From: Trichormus variabilis 0441
Lineage (GTDB): Bacteria; Cyanobacteriota; Cyanobacteriia; Cyanobacteriales; Nostocaceae
Length of the DNA stretch: 64,000 bases
Assembly: GCF_009856605.1 (NCBI RefSeq)
Contig: NZ_CP047242.1
Span: 1,300,001 to 1,364,000 of the forward strand
Direction of reading: 5' to 3'
Within the stretch, counting starts at the first letter, position 1; every line of letters begins with the position of its first letter. The position numbers and the translations under genes were made by a program. The notes beneath the pieces were generated by a model. That model was not told where the DNA came from and did not search any database. It worked only from the letters and a program-made list of their open reading frames with translations. Shown here piece after piece: positions 45,231-53,352 of this stretch.

Positions 45231-46172
45231 ATGCAAAATAACACTTTTCACGATGATCCTTATTTACTATCTAGACAATCACTAGATAAAAATATATCTG
45301 AAGATATAATAGAAAGGATTGTGGGAGCAATTTTATTTGCTTGTGCTTTAGTTTCCGTGTTGACGACATTTGGTATTGTCTTAATTATCTTTCAGGAAAC
45401 ATTTAGTTTTTTCCAAGAAGTTTCCTTTGCCCAATTCTTTCTCGATACTAAATGGACACCTCTGTTTGCGGAGAGACATTTTGGTGTTTGGCCTTTAATT
45501 AATGGCACTTTCTTGACTACAGCTATTGCTATGTCGGTGGCGATTCCTTTGGGTTTATCTTCTGCCATTTACTTGAGTGAATATGCTCAACCCAAAGTAG
45601 CAGCAGTTTTACGCCCTGCGGTGGAACTTTTAGCGGGTGTGCCAACGGTAGTATATGGCTACTTTGCGCTATTGTTTCTCACGCCATTACTACGATATTT
45701 GATTCCTTTGGAAATATTCAACGCCTTGAGTGCAGGATTGATGATGGGAGTAATGATTACTCCTACCGTTGGTTCTATTAGTTTGGATGCTATTCGCTCA
45801 GTTCCACGTTCTTTGCGGGAAGGAGCTTATGCTTTGGGTATTACTAAATTGGAAACCATTTTTAAAGTAGTCTTACCAGCAGCACTTTCGGGAATTGTTG
45901 CCTCAATTATTTTAGGTATTTCTCGCGCCGTAGGTGAAACAATGACTGTACTCATTGCTGCTGGACTACAGCCAAAACTGACTATTAGCTTTGCAGAGTC
46001 AATAGCAACCATGACAGCTTACATGGCACAAATCTCTGGAGGAGATAGCCCGCGTGGAAGCCTTAATTTCAAGACTTTATATGCTGTGGGGGCAGTTTTG
46101 TTTGTTCTTACCCTATCCTTAAATATTGTTAGTTACTGGATTGCTAATCGTTATAAAGAAAAGTACGAGTAA
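45231..46172 (+). CDS. pstC: phosphate ABC transporter permease PstC
   Basis: A 313-residue inner-membrane permease with six predicted helices. Landmarks are the first helix (ILFACALVSVLTTFGIVLI), FGVWPLINGTFLTTAIAMSV, the AELLAGVPTVVYG-type loop seen here as ELLAGVPTVVYGYFALLFL, and the cytoplasmic EAA loop REGAYALGITKLETIFKVVL followed by GISRAVGETM. These features are specific for PstC. It lies between pstS and pstA, six bases before pstA. The 30 N-terminal residues are polar and cytoplasmic. Confidence 0.95.
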   Translation: MQNNTFHDDPYLLSRQSLDKNISEDIIERIVGAILFACALVSVLTTFGIVLIIFQETFSFFQEVSFAQFFLDTKWTPLFAERHFGVWPLINGTFLTTAIAMSVAIPLGLSSAIYLSEYAQPKVAAVLRPAVELLAGVPTVVYGYFALLFLTPLLRYLIPLEIFNALSAGLMMGVMITPTVGSISLDAIRSVPRSLREGAYALGITKLETIFKVVLPAALSGIVASIILGISRAVGETMTVLIAAGLQPKLTISFAESIATMTAYMAQISGGDSPRGSLNFKTLYAVGAVLFVLTLSLNIVSYWIANRYKEKYE

Positions 46173-46178
46173 TTAGGT

Positions 46179-47078
46179 ATGGCTAATAGTTATCAATCAA
46201 ATGATTCCTTGGCATCTGAGACAGAATTTACTGATAATGTTGATAGAAGAGAGACTTTAGGAAAAATATTTGAATTAGTTTTTTTGTTAGGATTATTGAT
46301 TGGTATATTCGTCCTAGCATTGCTACTATTTGATATTTTTGGAGACGGATTAGGTAGATTTTTAACACCTGGTTTTCTGACAGAAACCCCTTCTCGCTTT
46401 CCTGACGAAGGTGGTATCCGTCCTGCTATTATCAGCAGCATTCTTTTGGGACTTGTGGTGATTTTTGTTACTGTTCCCATTGGTGTAGGAGCAGCTTTAT
46501 ATCTAGAAGAGTATGCACCTAAAGTTTGGTGGACAGCGATTATTGAGATAAATATCAGTAATCTAGCGGGTGTACCTTCTATTGTCTATGGTTTGCTAGG
46601 TTTAGGGGTGTTTAATTATTTATTGGGATTCGGCCCCGCTTTAATTTCTGGAGCCTTGACTTTATCTTTACTGTCTTTACCAGTGATTATTGTCACCTCT
46701 AGAGAAGCTATTCGCGCTGTTCCTGATTCCTTAAGAAACGCTTCTTACGGATTAGGTGTTACCAAATGGCAAACTATCCGCAGTCATGTCATACCCTATG
46801 CTATTCCCGGTATCTTGACCGGGGTGATTATCTCAGTGTCTCGTGCCATCGGTGATGCAGCCTCGTTAATTGTTGTAGGTGCTGTGGGTTTTCTCACTTT
46901 CGATCCTGGTTTGTTCCAGAGATTTATGGCACTACCTATTCAAATTTACAGTTACATCACTCGTCCTGAACCGGGTTTTGCTAGTGCAGCAGCAGCAACA
47001 ATTATTGCACTTTTGAGCTTGATTTTACTCTTAAATGGTGTGGCAATTTATATCCGACAGCGATTTTCCCTTCGTTAA
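46179..47078 (+). CDS. pstA: phosphate ABC transporter permease PstA
   Basis: A 299-residue permease with six helices. PstA features are FPDEGGIRPAIISSILLG, GVGAALYLEEYAP, NLAGVPSIVYGLLGLGVF and the EAA loop DSLRNASYGLGVTKWQTIRSHVIP with SRAIGDAASLIVVGA. It pairs with PstC to form the membrane channel. The six-base spacing from pstC indicates co-translation. The first 25 residues are acidic and cytoplasmic. Confidence 0.95.
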   Translation: MANSYQSNDSLASETEFTDNVDRRETLGKIFELVFLLGLLIGIFVLALLLFDIFGDGLGRFLTPGFLTETPSRFPDEGGIRPAIISSILLGLVVIFVTVPIGVGAALYLEEYAPKVWWTAIIEINISNLAGVPSIVYGLLGLGVFNYLLGFGPALISGALTLSLLSLPVIIVTSREAIRAVPDSLRNASYGLGVTKWQTIRSHVIPYAIPGILTGVIISVSRAIGDAASLIVVGAVGFLTFDPGLFQRFMALPIQIYSYITRPEPGFASAAAATIIALLSLILLLNGVAIYIRQRFSLR

Positions 47079-47139
47079 ATAATCAAGGTAATCTTCATAA
47101 AATTAGTCCAAATTTCATTCAGATTAGGAAACTTTAATT

Positions 47140-47967
47140 ATGTCCTACAACAGTAGAAATCAACGAGATAGTGCCACAATCAATCACAAGAATCAAGCTG
47201 TATTTAATGTTGAAGGTGTCAAGGTCTATTATGGTGGATTTTTAGCACTAATTGATGTACATTTGCAAATACCAGATAAGGAAATTATTGCGTTTATTGG
47301 ACCTTCTGGATGTGGTAAAAGTACATTATTACGCTGCTTTAATCGCATGAATGATTTAATCCCCGGAGCCAAGGTAGAAGGGAGATTACATTACCGCGAT
47401 CGCAACATTTATGACTCCAGAATTAATTCTGTAAAATTGCGCCGTCAAGTAGGAATGGTGTTTCAAAGACCTAACCCCTTTCCTAAATCTATATATGAAA
47501 ATATTGCTTTTAGCCCTCGTGCTAATGGCTATAAAGGGAATCTGGATGAATTAGTAGAAGATTCTCTCAGACGTGCTGCTATCTGGAATGAAGTCAAAGA
47601 CAAACTCAAAGCCAAAGGTACGGCTTTATCTGGTGGACAACAGCAACGGCTGTGTATTGCCAGAGCGATCGCCATGAAGCCCGATGTATTATTAATGGAT
47701 GAACCATGCTCTGCTCTTGACCCTATTTCTACACGTCAAGTAGAAGAACTTTGCTTAGAACTGAAGGAGCAATACACCATAATTATGGTGACTCATAATA
47801 TGCAGCAGGCTTCTAGAGTAGCAGATTGGACAGCATTTTTTAATACAGAAATTGATGAATATGGTAAGCGTCGGGGTAAATTAGTAGAATTTAGTCCTAC
47901 AGAACAAATGTTCAATTCTCCCAATACTAAAGAAGCACAAGAATATATCAGTGGACGCTTTGGGTAA
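47140..47967 (+). CDS. pstB: phosphate ABC transporter ATPase PstB
   Basis: A 275-residue ATPase. Walker A is [11 protein letters not shown], the Q-loop is [18 protein letters not shown], the signature is LSGGQQQRL, Walker B is [13 protein letters not shown], and the switch His is in [16 protein letters not shown]. The PNPFPKSI segment and the length are typical of PstB. It powers phosphate uptake through PstCA. It is the last gene of the operon; the NACHT gene converges with only seven bases between the stops, and no PhoU gene follows. Confidence 0.96.
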   Translation: MSYNSRNQRDSATINHKNQAVFNVEGVKVYYGGFLALIDVHLQIPDKEIIAFIGPSGCGKSTLLRCFNRMNDLIPGAKVEGRLHYRDRNIYDSRINSVKLRRQVGMVFQRPNPFPKSIYENIAFSPRANGYKGNLDELVEDSLRRAAIWNEVKDKLKAKGTALSGGQQQRLCIARAIAMKPDVLLMDEPCSALDPISTRQVEELCLELKEQYTIIMVTHNMQQASRVADWTAFFNTEIDEYGKRRGKLVEFSPTEQMFNSPNTKEAQEYISGRFG

Positions 47968-47974
47968 ACTTTTA

Positions 47975-50809
47975 TTAACTGCTATGCCAAGCTTGGTAAA
48001 ACTCCTGATAAGTCAGATTTTCGGCACAGTACCACAGCAACTTGTAACAATCTCGGTGTAGTTCCAACTCGTGTTCCCTAACTGTGGGGGAAAAGCAATC
48101 TTTCAGGTAGAAGATTACTTGTGGTAACTGTTCATCAATCAGGATTTCTTTTAAATTGTCTGCTGTGCGTTTGCGTAACGATTCGCGTTGGGTTGATTTG
48201 AGTAATTGTAGTAAGGTTATCAATGCAATCTTATTACCTGGGTCAAGTTGTGCTAATTTGTAGGCTCTACGTCTTTTGGTGTCTTCATCCTCACATGAAG
48301 AGATACCACGGATTAAGGCTGTGATTTTTTCAGGTACAGGGTAAAGTACCTTTTGTTGTTGTTGTTGTTTACCTTGCCATTTATGGGTAATTTCTTCACC
48401 GCGTAAAGTTGCTAGATTCTCGGTGGCTTGGCGGCGTTGAGAAACATCTGTGGCTGATTGGGCGATTTTTTCTAATGTGGTAATAGCCGTTGCGTTGTGG
48501 GAATCAAGTTTACCTAAACTATAGGCAGCCTTACGACGAGTAGATTCATTGTCAGTAGTTGCAATAATTTGCAGCAATGCAGTCATAGCCGTGGGATTTT
48601 CTGCATCGACTCTGCCTAGACTATAGGCGGCTTGCCAACGGATAGTTTCATGCCGAGCTATTTTAACAAGATTTTCCAAGGAAGCGATCGCAATCTTGTT
48701 CCCAGGGTCAAAAATCTTACCTAAACTATAGGCTGCATTCCAACTATCAAACTCATTGTCACAGGCAGTGATAAATTGTTCTAAGCAGGCGATCGCTTTT
48801 AGGCGATCGGTTTTGAGTAAAGCTATGCGCGCACCTTCTACAATTGGTGATGGGTATCTACACCATTTTTGCTTTTGTGAATCAAAGTAGCCAAAACGCC
48901 ACTTAATTAACTGCTGAATCATCGCCTCAGCTTGTTGAGAATCGGTAAATTCAGTGATTCCCTGGGCTGCCAAGAAATAAGCTTGATAATTATAGAATCC
49001 CCCGCATCCGTCCTCAAATTGAATTAGTGCGTTAATCAAAGCCTCTTTTTCTACCTGTGGTACATCATCTCTACCCAGCCACAATAGTATTACCTCTCGC
49101 CATTGCGGTTCAAAAATCCGGTAACCACTTTCCCCTGAAAAATCTGTAATCGCCTGAGCGGCAAAATATTCTTGAAATGTGGGATGGTAAAAAGCATAAA
49201 CTTTTTCCCCTTGAGTTTCTAAAATACCGACTTGATTCAACCAACCTAACTGGAGTGCTAGTTGGAACAGTCCATCATCGGGAGTGCCTAAAACTTGGCA
49301 GACAAAACGATGTCTGAGGCGAAACTTTGTCTGTTCTTGGGCAATTGCCAACAGTGCTAATTTTCCCAACGCCCGGTTTAACTCCTGTCGCTGAGTGGAA
49401 GTAGTAGGGAAAATGTCTTGTTTCCACTCATAGATTGCTTCCACAAACTGCTGATAAAGCATCGCCTTACTATAAGGTAATTCTCCCTGAGTGATGCCCC
49501 AAATCCGACACAACAAAGCCAAGCGTAGGGGATTTTTTACCGTATCTTTGACGCGCCGCCTTTCTGGTTGGTTTAACTCATGTCGCAGTTTTTCGCCTAA
49601 CGCTGGATTGTACTGAAACCATCGACAAATAAATTGCCCTATCCGATCCTGTGTTTGATCCAGGCCGTAGCTAAAATGTAAATTGCCATAAGTGTCAAAA
49701 TTTTCTAAGGCATTCTTCCCCGCATCCCAAACATTCAGCCGACAGGTAAGAATAATTGTGGCATCGCCTACCCAACTTTTCAAGAAACTAGCAATTTTTG
49801 CCAAGGCGCTGGTAGATTCTATTGCCATTTCATCCACCGCATCCAGCAGTAACCAAACTCTTCCTTGGTTGAACTGTTCACAAAATGCGTCTTCAAGTTC
49901 TGGCGAAACCCTAAGTTTACGCATAGCTGAAGGTAGCCAGTCTTGAATTAAATACTGTTCCAGAGTTTTACCTTGTAAATCTGCTAGGGAAATCCAAACT
50001 GGTAAATCTGCGGTATTATCTAACACCCAAGCAGCAATTCTCTGCAAAAAAGTAGTTTTCCCTGCGCCTGGTTCGCCGATAATGGCAATTCGCTGACTTT
50101 GCTTTTGTCCTAGTACCTGTTGAATAAATTCATTATGGTCAAAGGTTTGGGTAATATCCAATTCCTCTGGTTCATATAACCGCGAACCCTCTTGGGGAGT
50201 GACATCATCACGATGACGTAAACGCTGTTTTCGCTGCACTAAGCCCAAAGGTACGTAAACCTGATTCAATTCAAAAGTGACACCATCTACACTGGTGAGG
50301 GGATTTGTTGTCAGGCGGTTGTTGAGGTTGGCGCGACATAGTTCTTGCCAATTTGGGTGAGGTACTTGTTTGTCCGCTTTTGCTGCTGTGACTTCCTTGG
50401 ATTTTTCTGGACGGCGACTTTCCCAGTGGGAATCAAATTTTTGTAAGTTGGCTGCTGTATCTTGGCGTTTGTACCAAAGATTGAGGGTAAAGTGCCAAGT
50501 TTCGGAACCACTGCGAGATGGGCGATTGTCTTCTAATATTTCTAAGAAATCTGCAAACCGTTTTAAAGCTTCTTTGATTTGTTCAGATGTTAACTCATCT
50601 GATGTTAACCCCGTTAAAGCCTGCAAAAATCTGACTTTAGTTCTGACAACTAGGCGTGTTTCACTTTGCCAGCGAGTTTGTATTTGGGGACGCAGGGCAT
50701 CTAAAGCCGCTTCATCGCAGCCTAGCTCATCATTAGCATAAGCTAATAGTACCTGTAATAAATGCCGCGATCGCCTTTTCGCCTCTGGGCCATAACTCGC
50801 TCTTGCCAT
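47975..50809 (-). CDS. NACHT-type NTPase with C-terminal HEAT-like repeats
   Basis: A 944-residue STAND protein. An N-terminal helical domain of about 150 residues (EDNRPSRSGSETWHF near its end) is followed by a linker. The NACHT ATPase shows IGEPGAGKTTFLQRIA (Walker A near 260) and VWLLLDAVDEM (Walker B), with ILTCRLNVW as sensor. A winged-helix region and FYHPTFQEYFAAQAI come next. About six HEAT/PBS-lyase-like repeats (WNAAYSLGKIFDPGNKIAI, WQAAYSLGRVDAENPTAM) then sense the unknown trigger. Bacterial NACHT proteins of this design include anti-phage proteins. The ATG at 50809 is preferred to a TTG 51 bases upstream. Confidence 0.9.
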   Translation of the reverse strand: MARASYGPEAKRRSRHLLQVLLAYANDELGCDEAALDALRPQIQTRWQSETRLVVRTKVRFLQALTGLTSDELTSEQIKEALKRFADFLEILEDNRPSRSGSETWHFTLNLWYKRQDTAANLQKFDSHWESRRPEKSKEVTAAKADKQVPHPNWQELCRANLNNRLTTNPLTSVDGVTFELNQVYVPLGLVQRKQRLRHRDDVTPQEGSRLYEPEELDITQTFDHNEFIQQVLGQKQSQRIAIIGEPGAGKTTFLQRIAAWVLDNTADLPVWISLADLQGKTLEQYLIQDWLPSAMRKLRVSPELEDAFCEQFNQGRVWLLLDAVDEMAIESTSALAKIASFLKSWVGDATIILTCRLNVWDAGKNALENFDTYGNLHFSYGLDQTQDRIGQFICRWFQYNPALGEKLRHELNQPERRRVKDTVKNPLRLALLCRIWGITQGELPYSKAMLYQQFVEAIYEWKQDIFPTTSTQRQELNRALGKLALLAIAQEQTKFRLRHRFVCQVLGTPDDGLFQLALQLGWLNQVGILETQGEKVYAFYHPTFQEYFAAQAITDFSGESGYRIFEPQWREVILLWLGRDDVPQVEKEALINALIQFEDGCGGFYNYQAYFLAAQGITEFTDSQQAEAMIQQLIKWRFGYFDSQKQKWCRYPSPIVEGARIALLKTDRLKAIACLEQFITACDNEFDSWNAAYSLGKIFDPGNKIAIASLENLVKIARHETIRWQAAYSLGRVDAENPTAMTALLQIIATTDNESTRRKAAYSLGKLDSHNATAITTLEKIAQSATDVSQRRQATENLATLRGEEITHKWQGKQQQQQKVLYPVPEKITALIRGISSCEDEDTKRRRAYKLAQLDPGNKIALITLLQLLKSTQRESLRKRTADNLKEILIDEQLPQVIFYLKDCFSPTVREHELELHRDCYKLLWYCAENLTYQEFYQAWHSS

Positions 50810-51011
50810 TATCGTAGCTGCATACTCAACAAAGTTCGGGGATTCCCCCAAGTTTAGCAACTTCCCCTAACCATCTAAACTTGATTTCACAAGCATTTCG
50901 AGTGACACGTTCACAGTTAGCTTCAGGGAAGTTCCCCAGAATATTCTGATTTTATCCGAAGCACACAACCAAACACTTGAATATATATCCATGTAGATAT
51001 TATTAATTCAT

Positions 51012-51383
51012 ATGTTAAAACTCACTTATACCGAAAATAGCGTTAGTTTAGATTATCTCGACATACCTTTAGAAAATTGGGTAAATCAAAGAGTAAATTT
51101 AGCTCTCAGCACTGGCACAAATATCTACACGGAACCAAGCACGGCGGCTTTTCTATTACCTATCGAATCATCCCCCCTAGCTGTTTTAGAAAAGTTAGCC
51201 CAAGCCAACTTGATAGATTTCTATCCTTGTGATCCCTCATACTTTGAAGTTACTCTCCAAGGTATATACATAACATCAACTGAAAACAGTGAAACAGGGG
51301 TTTTCGTTACAGATTTGATTTCATCTGTAGAATTATTACTCCAACAATTATCTCAAAGGCAGCAACTCTGCCACGCTCAGTAA
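51012..51383 (+). CDS. conserved cyanobacterial hypothetical protein (alr0857-like)
   Basis: A 123-residue soluble protein starting MLKLTYTENSVSLDYLDIPL. It has a central WVNQRVNLALSTGTNIYTEP, then STAAFLLPIESSPLAVLEKL and a later GVFVTDLISSVELLLQQL. I recognise this as a family restricted to cyanobacteria and, from memory, named after Nostoc alr0857. No function is known to me. The ATG start is directly preceded by AT-rich DNA without a clear Shine-Dalgarno sequence. Two structured 77-nt elements start 13 bases after its stop. Confidence 0.7.
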   Translation: MLKLTYTENSVSLDYLDIPLENWVNQRVNLALSTGTNIYTEPSTAAFLLPIESSPLAVLEKLAQANLIDFYPCDPSYFEVTLQGIYITSTENSETGVFVTDLISSVELLLQQLSQRQQLCHAQ

Positions 51384-51395
51384 TTCAGTTTTGCT

Positions 51396-51472
51396 GTTCG
51401 CGGGACTCTGGTATGACTTCCGAACCCAGTCTGTGAAACTGTCCTAGCTAGTTGTGCCGCCTTTCCCCGAAC
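51396..51472 (+). ncRNA. 77-nt structured element, copy 1 (candidate RNA or structured repeat)
   Basis: Outer stem: GTTCGCGGGA with TTTCCCCGAAC (9 of 10). Inner stem: GGTATGAC (51410-51417) with GTTGTGCC (51451-51458), eight pairs including G-T. Apical hairpin: CAGT (51427-51430) with ACTG (51438-51441). Copy 2 has the same length and the same stems with compensating base changes, which argues for selection on the fold. Strand is inferred from G-T pairs, which favour the plus strand. The function is unknown. Confidence 0.5.
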
Positions 51473-51484
51473 AGCACCCATAAC

Positions 51485-51531
51485 AATTCAAAATACCCTA
51501 CGGGAAGCGCAAACGCTACAAAATTCAAAAT
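51485..51531. repeat. 47-bp REP-like repeat, copy B
   Basis: AATTCAAAATACCCTACGGG then AAGCGCAAACGCTACAAAAT. It matches the inverted copy at 31448-31492 outside the small central hairpin. It separates the two 77-nt elements. Confidence 0.65.
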
Positions 51532-51550
51532 TTTTAGCTTAAGTCTTAAT

Positions 51551-51627
51551 GTTCGCGGGACTTTGGTATGACTTCCGTTCCAACCTTTTAAGTTGTCTAA
51601 CCTAGTCGTACCGTTCTTTCCCCGAAC
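51551..51627 (+). ncRNA. 77-nt structured element, copy 2
   Basis: Same ends as copy 1 (GTTCGCGGGACT and TTCCCCGAAC) and same length. Inner stem: GGTATGAC with GTCGTACC. Apical hairpin: CAAC with GTTG, where copy 1 has CAGT with ACTG, so two pairs changed on both sides. Offset from copy 1 is 155 bases in the same orientation. It may be a small RNA, a processed leader of the vWA gene, or a structured repeat. Confidence 0.5.
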
Positions 51628-51639
51628 TTGATATAAAGG

Positions 51640-51735
51640 ACTTCCAGATAAAAAAATATCCAAATTTTAGGGTGCGTCAGTATAAATAATTTCTTGGTAC
51701 AGCTAGGTTTTCTCACACTGACGCACCCTACTAAC
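51640..51735. repeat. ACTTCCAGAT...GACGCACCCTACTA interspersed element, copy B
   Basis: A perfect 14-bp inverted pair TAGGGTGCGTCAGT (51668-51681) and ACTGACGCACCCTA (51717-51730) inside a 96-bp unit related to 31589-31685. With the two 77-nt elements and the REP-like unit it fills the 51384-51793 gap. Confidence 0.65.
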
Positions 51736-51778
51736 TACTACAAGCTTCCACTAATTTTCTTTAATTTTTAATTTTTAA

Positions 51779-51793
51779 TTGGAGCGAAGCGAC
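51779..51793 (+). promoter_or_regulatory. repeat-derived ribosome-binding leader before the vWA gene
   Basis: TTGGAGCGAAGCGAC is followed at once by a GTG start. GGAG lies nine bases before the GTG, exactly as in the leader of tenA at 11399-11417, where a TTG follows. Confidence 0.55.
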
Positions 51794-53224
51794 GTGACTA
51801 ACTTCAATACCAACCGCGTCGAACAGGTAGCGCGAGAAGACTTAGTAATGTTTATTAATGCTTGTCTTGCCTGCACGGGACAAAAAGAATTTTATGATGA
51901 TGCTTATGGTCAACGAGTATCAATTGACTTTCTCCATGATTATATTCTGGGCAATTACCGCTTACTTTATGCCCGGACTTTAGCCGCAGGTATCAATCAT
52001 TTTAACCAAGCCCAAATCATCTTAAAATTACTGGCGACAGGAAAAGACACAATCCCCGAACATCGCCAAGAAGAAGGCGCACTGATTGCCCATGCACTCA
52101 ACGCCTTACCTCCACAACGAGCTTGGGGCGTTTTACAACAGTTACGACAACGTAAAATTAATAATAGACGAAGTAGAGCGATCGCCCGCGATTATTTAAG
52201 TATGCGGCGTGATATGAGTTTTGATGCTGTTAAGTATCGCGCAAAAGTGAGAGCGATCGCTACCCACGCCCACCTGAAACTACAAAGTGAATTGGGTAAT
52301 TTCCTTTTCCACAACTGGAAGCAAAAGTCTTATTCCACCCAGTTATTTGAACAGTTTCGCCAAGCACATTACAGCGCCGAAGCCATTTACAATTTGCCTT
52401 TCACCATCGCTGAAGGATTTGCAGTTAAACACAAAGTCCCCCGTGATGTTTTCTTATCTCGGATTCAACAGCAAATGACTTTAGGAGAAAAGCTGCGTTT
52501 GCAAGGTGTGGCGGAACGTAACGAAACTGATATCAATGTAGATTTTGGTCGTCTTCCCTTAACCAAGTTGGCGTTATATATTTTGTCCTTACCTTGGCAG
52601 ACACGACAACAACAAAGAGATATTCTACATCAAGCCTTAGAGCGATCGGCACGTTTAGCGTTAAAAAAAGCACCCCTCAAACTAGGAAAAGTTGCAGCCG
52701 TCTTGGATTGCAGTTATTCCAGTTCCGGCTCTAGTGAAAAGCGCCGCCGTCCCTTGGGTATAGCTATGGCTGCACACTACCTATTACAAGTTGCCGCGCA
52801 AGAATATCAAGCTTTTTGGACAGTACCCGTAGAAGATTCATTACAAGTAAACGCCCGTGGACAAACTGACTTAGCTACACCACTGTTAGCAGCTTTGGCA
52901 ACAGGAGCCGAGTTAATCATTATTATTTCCGATGGTTGCGAAAATGATCCACCCAATGGAGCAGCCGAAGTTTTACGCGTCTACCGGAATAAATTAGACC
53001 CCATGCGGCGAACTTCTATCATCCATTGCAACCCTGTCTTTAACTCCGACGATTTTTCCCTACGCACCCTCAGTCCACCCGTCCCTACTGTAGGGCTAAG
53101 AGACGCAGAAGATTTACCCACTATGCTCAATTTTGCTCGTTTTGCTGAAGGTTCTGCACCGTTGTCAGAACTAGAAACATATCTAGCAGAACGAGTAGAG
53201 CAATTAATTAGGGGTAATGGGTAA
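51794..53224 (+). CDS. vWA-domain protein with helical N-terminal region (TROVE/Ro-like architecture)
   Basis: A 476-residue protein from the GTG at 51794; a TTG 15 bases earlier only translates the repeat leader. Residues about 15-300 are helical-repeat-like (LLYARTLAAGINHFNQAQIILKLL, ALIAHALNALPPQRAWGVLQQL). The C-terminal part is von Willebrand A-like: AAVLDCSYSSSGSSEK (DxSxS metal site), a conserved Thr in GQTDLATPLLAAL, and LIIIISDGCENDPP. Helical repeats plus vWA is the layout of Ro60/TROVE RNA-binding proteins. It is followed after 128 bases by a gene that I infer to be its partner. An RNA-repair or stress role is inference. Confidence 0.7.
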   Translation: MTNFNTNRVEQVAREDLVMFINACLACTGQKEFYDDAYGQRVSIDFLHDYILGNYRLLYARTLAAGINHFNQAQIILKLLATGKDTIPEHRQEEGALIAHALNALPPQRAWGVLQQLRQRKINNRRSRAIARDYLSMRRDMSFDAVKYRAKVRAIATHAHLKLQSELGNFLFHNWKQKSYSTQLFEQFRQAHYSAEAIYNLPFTIAEGFAVKHKVPRDVFLSRIQQQMTLGEKLRLQGVAERNETDINVDFGRLPLTKLALYILSLPWQTRQQQRDILHQALERSARLALKKAPLKLGKVAAVLDCSYSSSGSSEKRRRPLGIAMAAHYLLQVAAQEYQAFWTVPVEDSLQVNARGQTDLATPLLAALATGAELIIIISDGCENDPPNGAAEVLRVYRNKLDPMRRTSIIHCNPVFNSDDFSLRTLSPPVPTVGLRDAEDLPTMLNFARFAEGSAPLSELETYLAERVEQLIRGNG

Positions 53225-53249
53225 TTGGTGATGAATTTTTTACTCAATA

Positions 53250-53270
53250 GTAGGGTGGGCATTGCCCACC
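53250..53270. repeat. GTAGGGTGGGCA repeat, single arm
   Basis: One 21-base arm (GTAGGGTGGGCATTGCCCACC), itself a dyad, directly after the vWA gene. The matching second arm is not present before the next gene. Confidence 0.65.
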
Positions 53271-53352
53271 AAAAGCAAGCTACGTTTATTTTGAATTTTG
53301 TTGGCGGAAGCCTTCTCTACGAGTGTCGCAGGCTATTACGAATTAACTTATT

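Noticed and set aside
51448..51663. Leftward 71-codon frame in the gap before the vWA gene
   Set aside because: It is a translation of the 77-nt elements and repeats; structure and repeat explain the sequence better than coding does.
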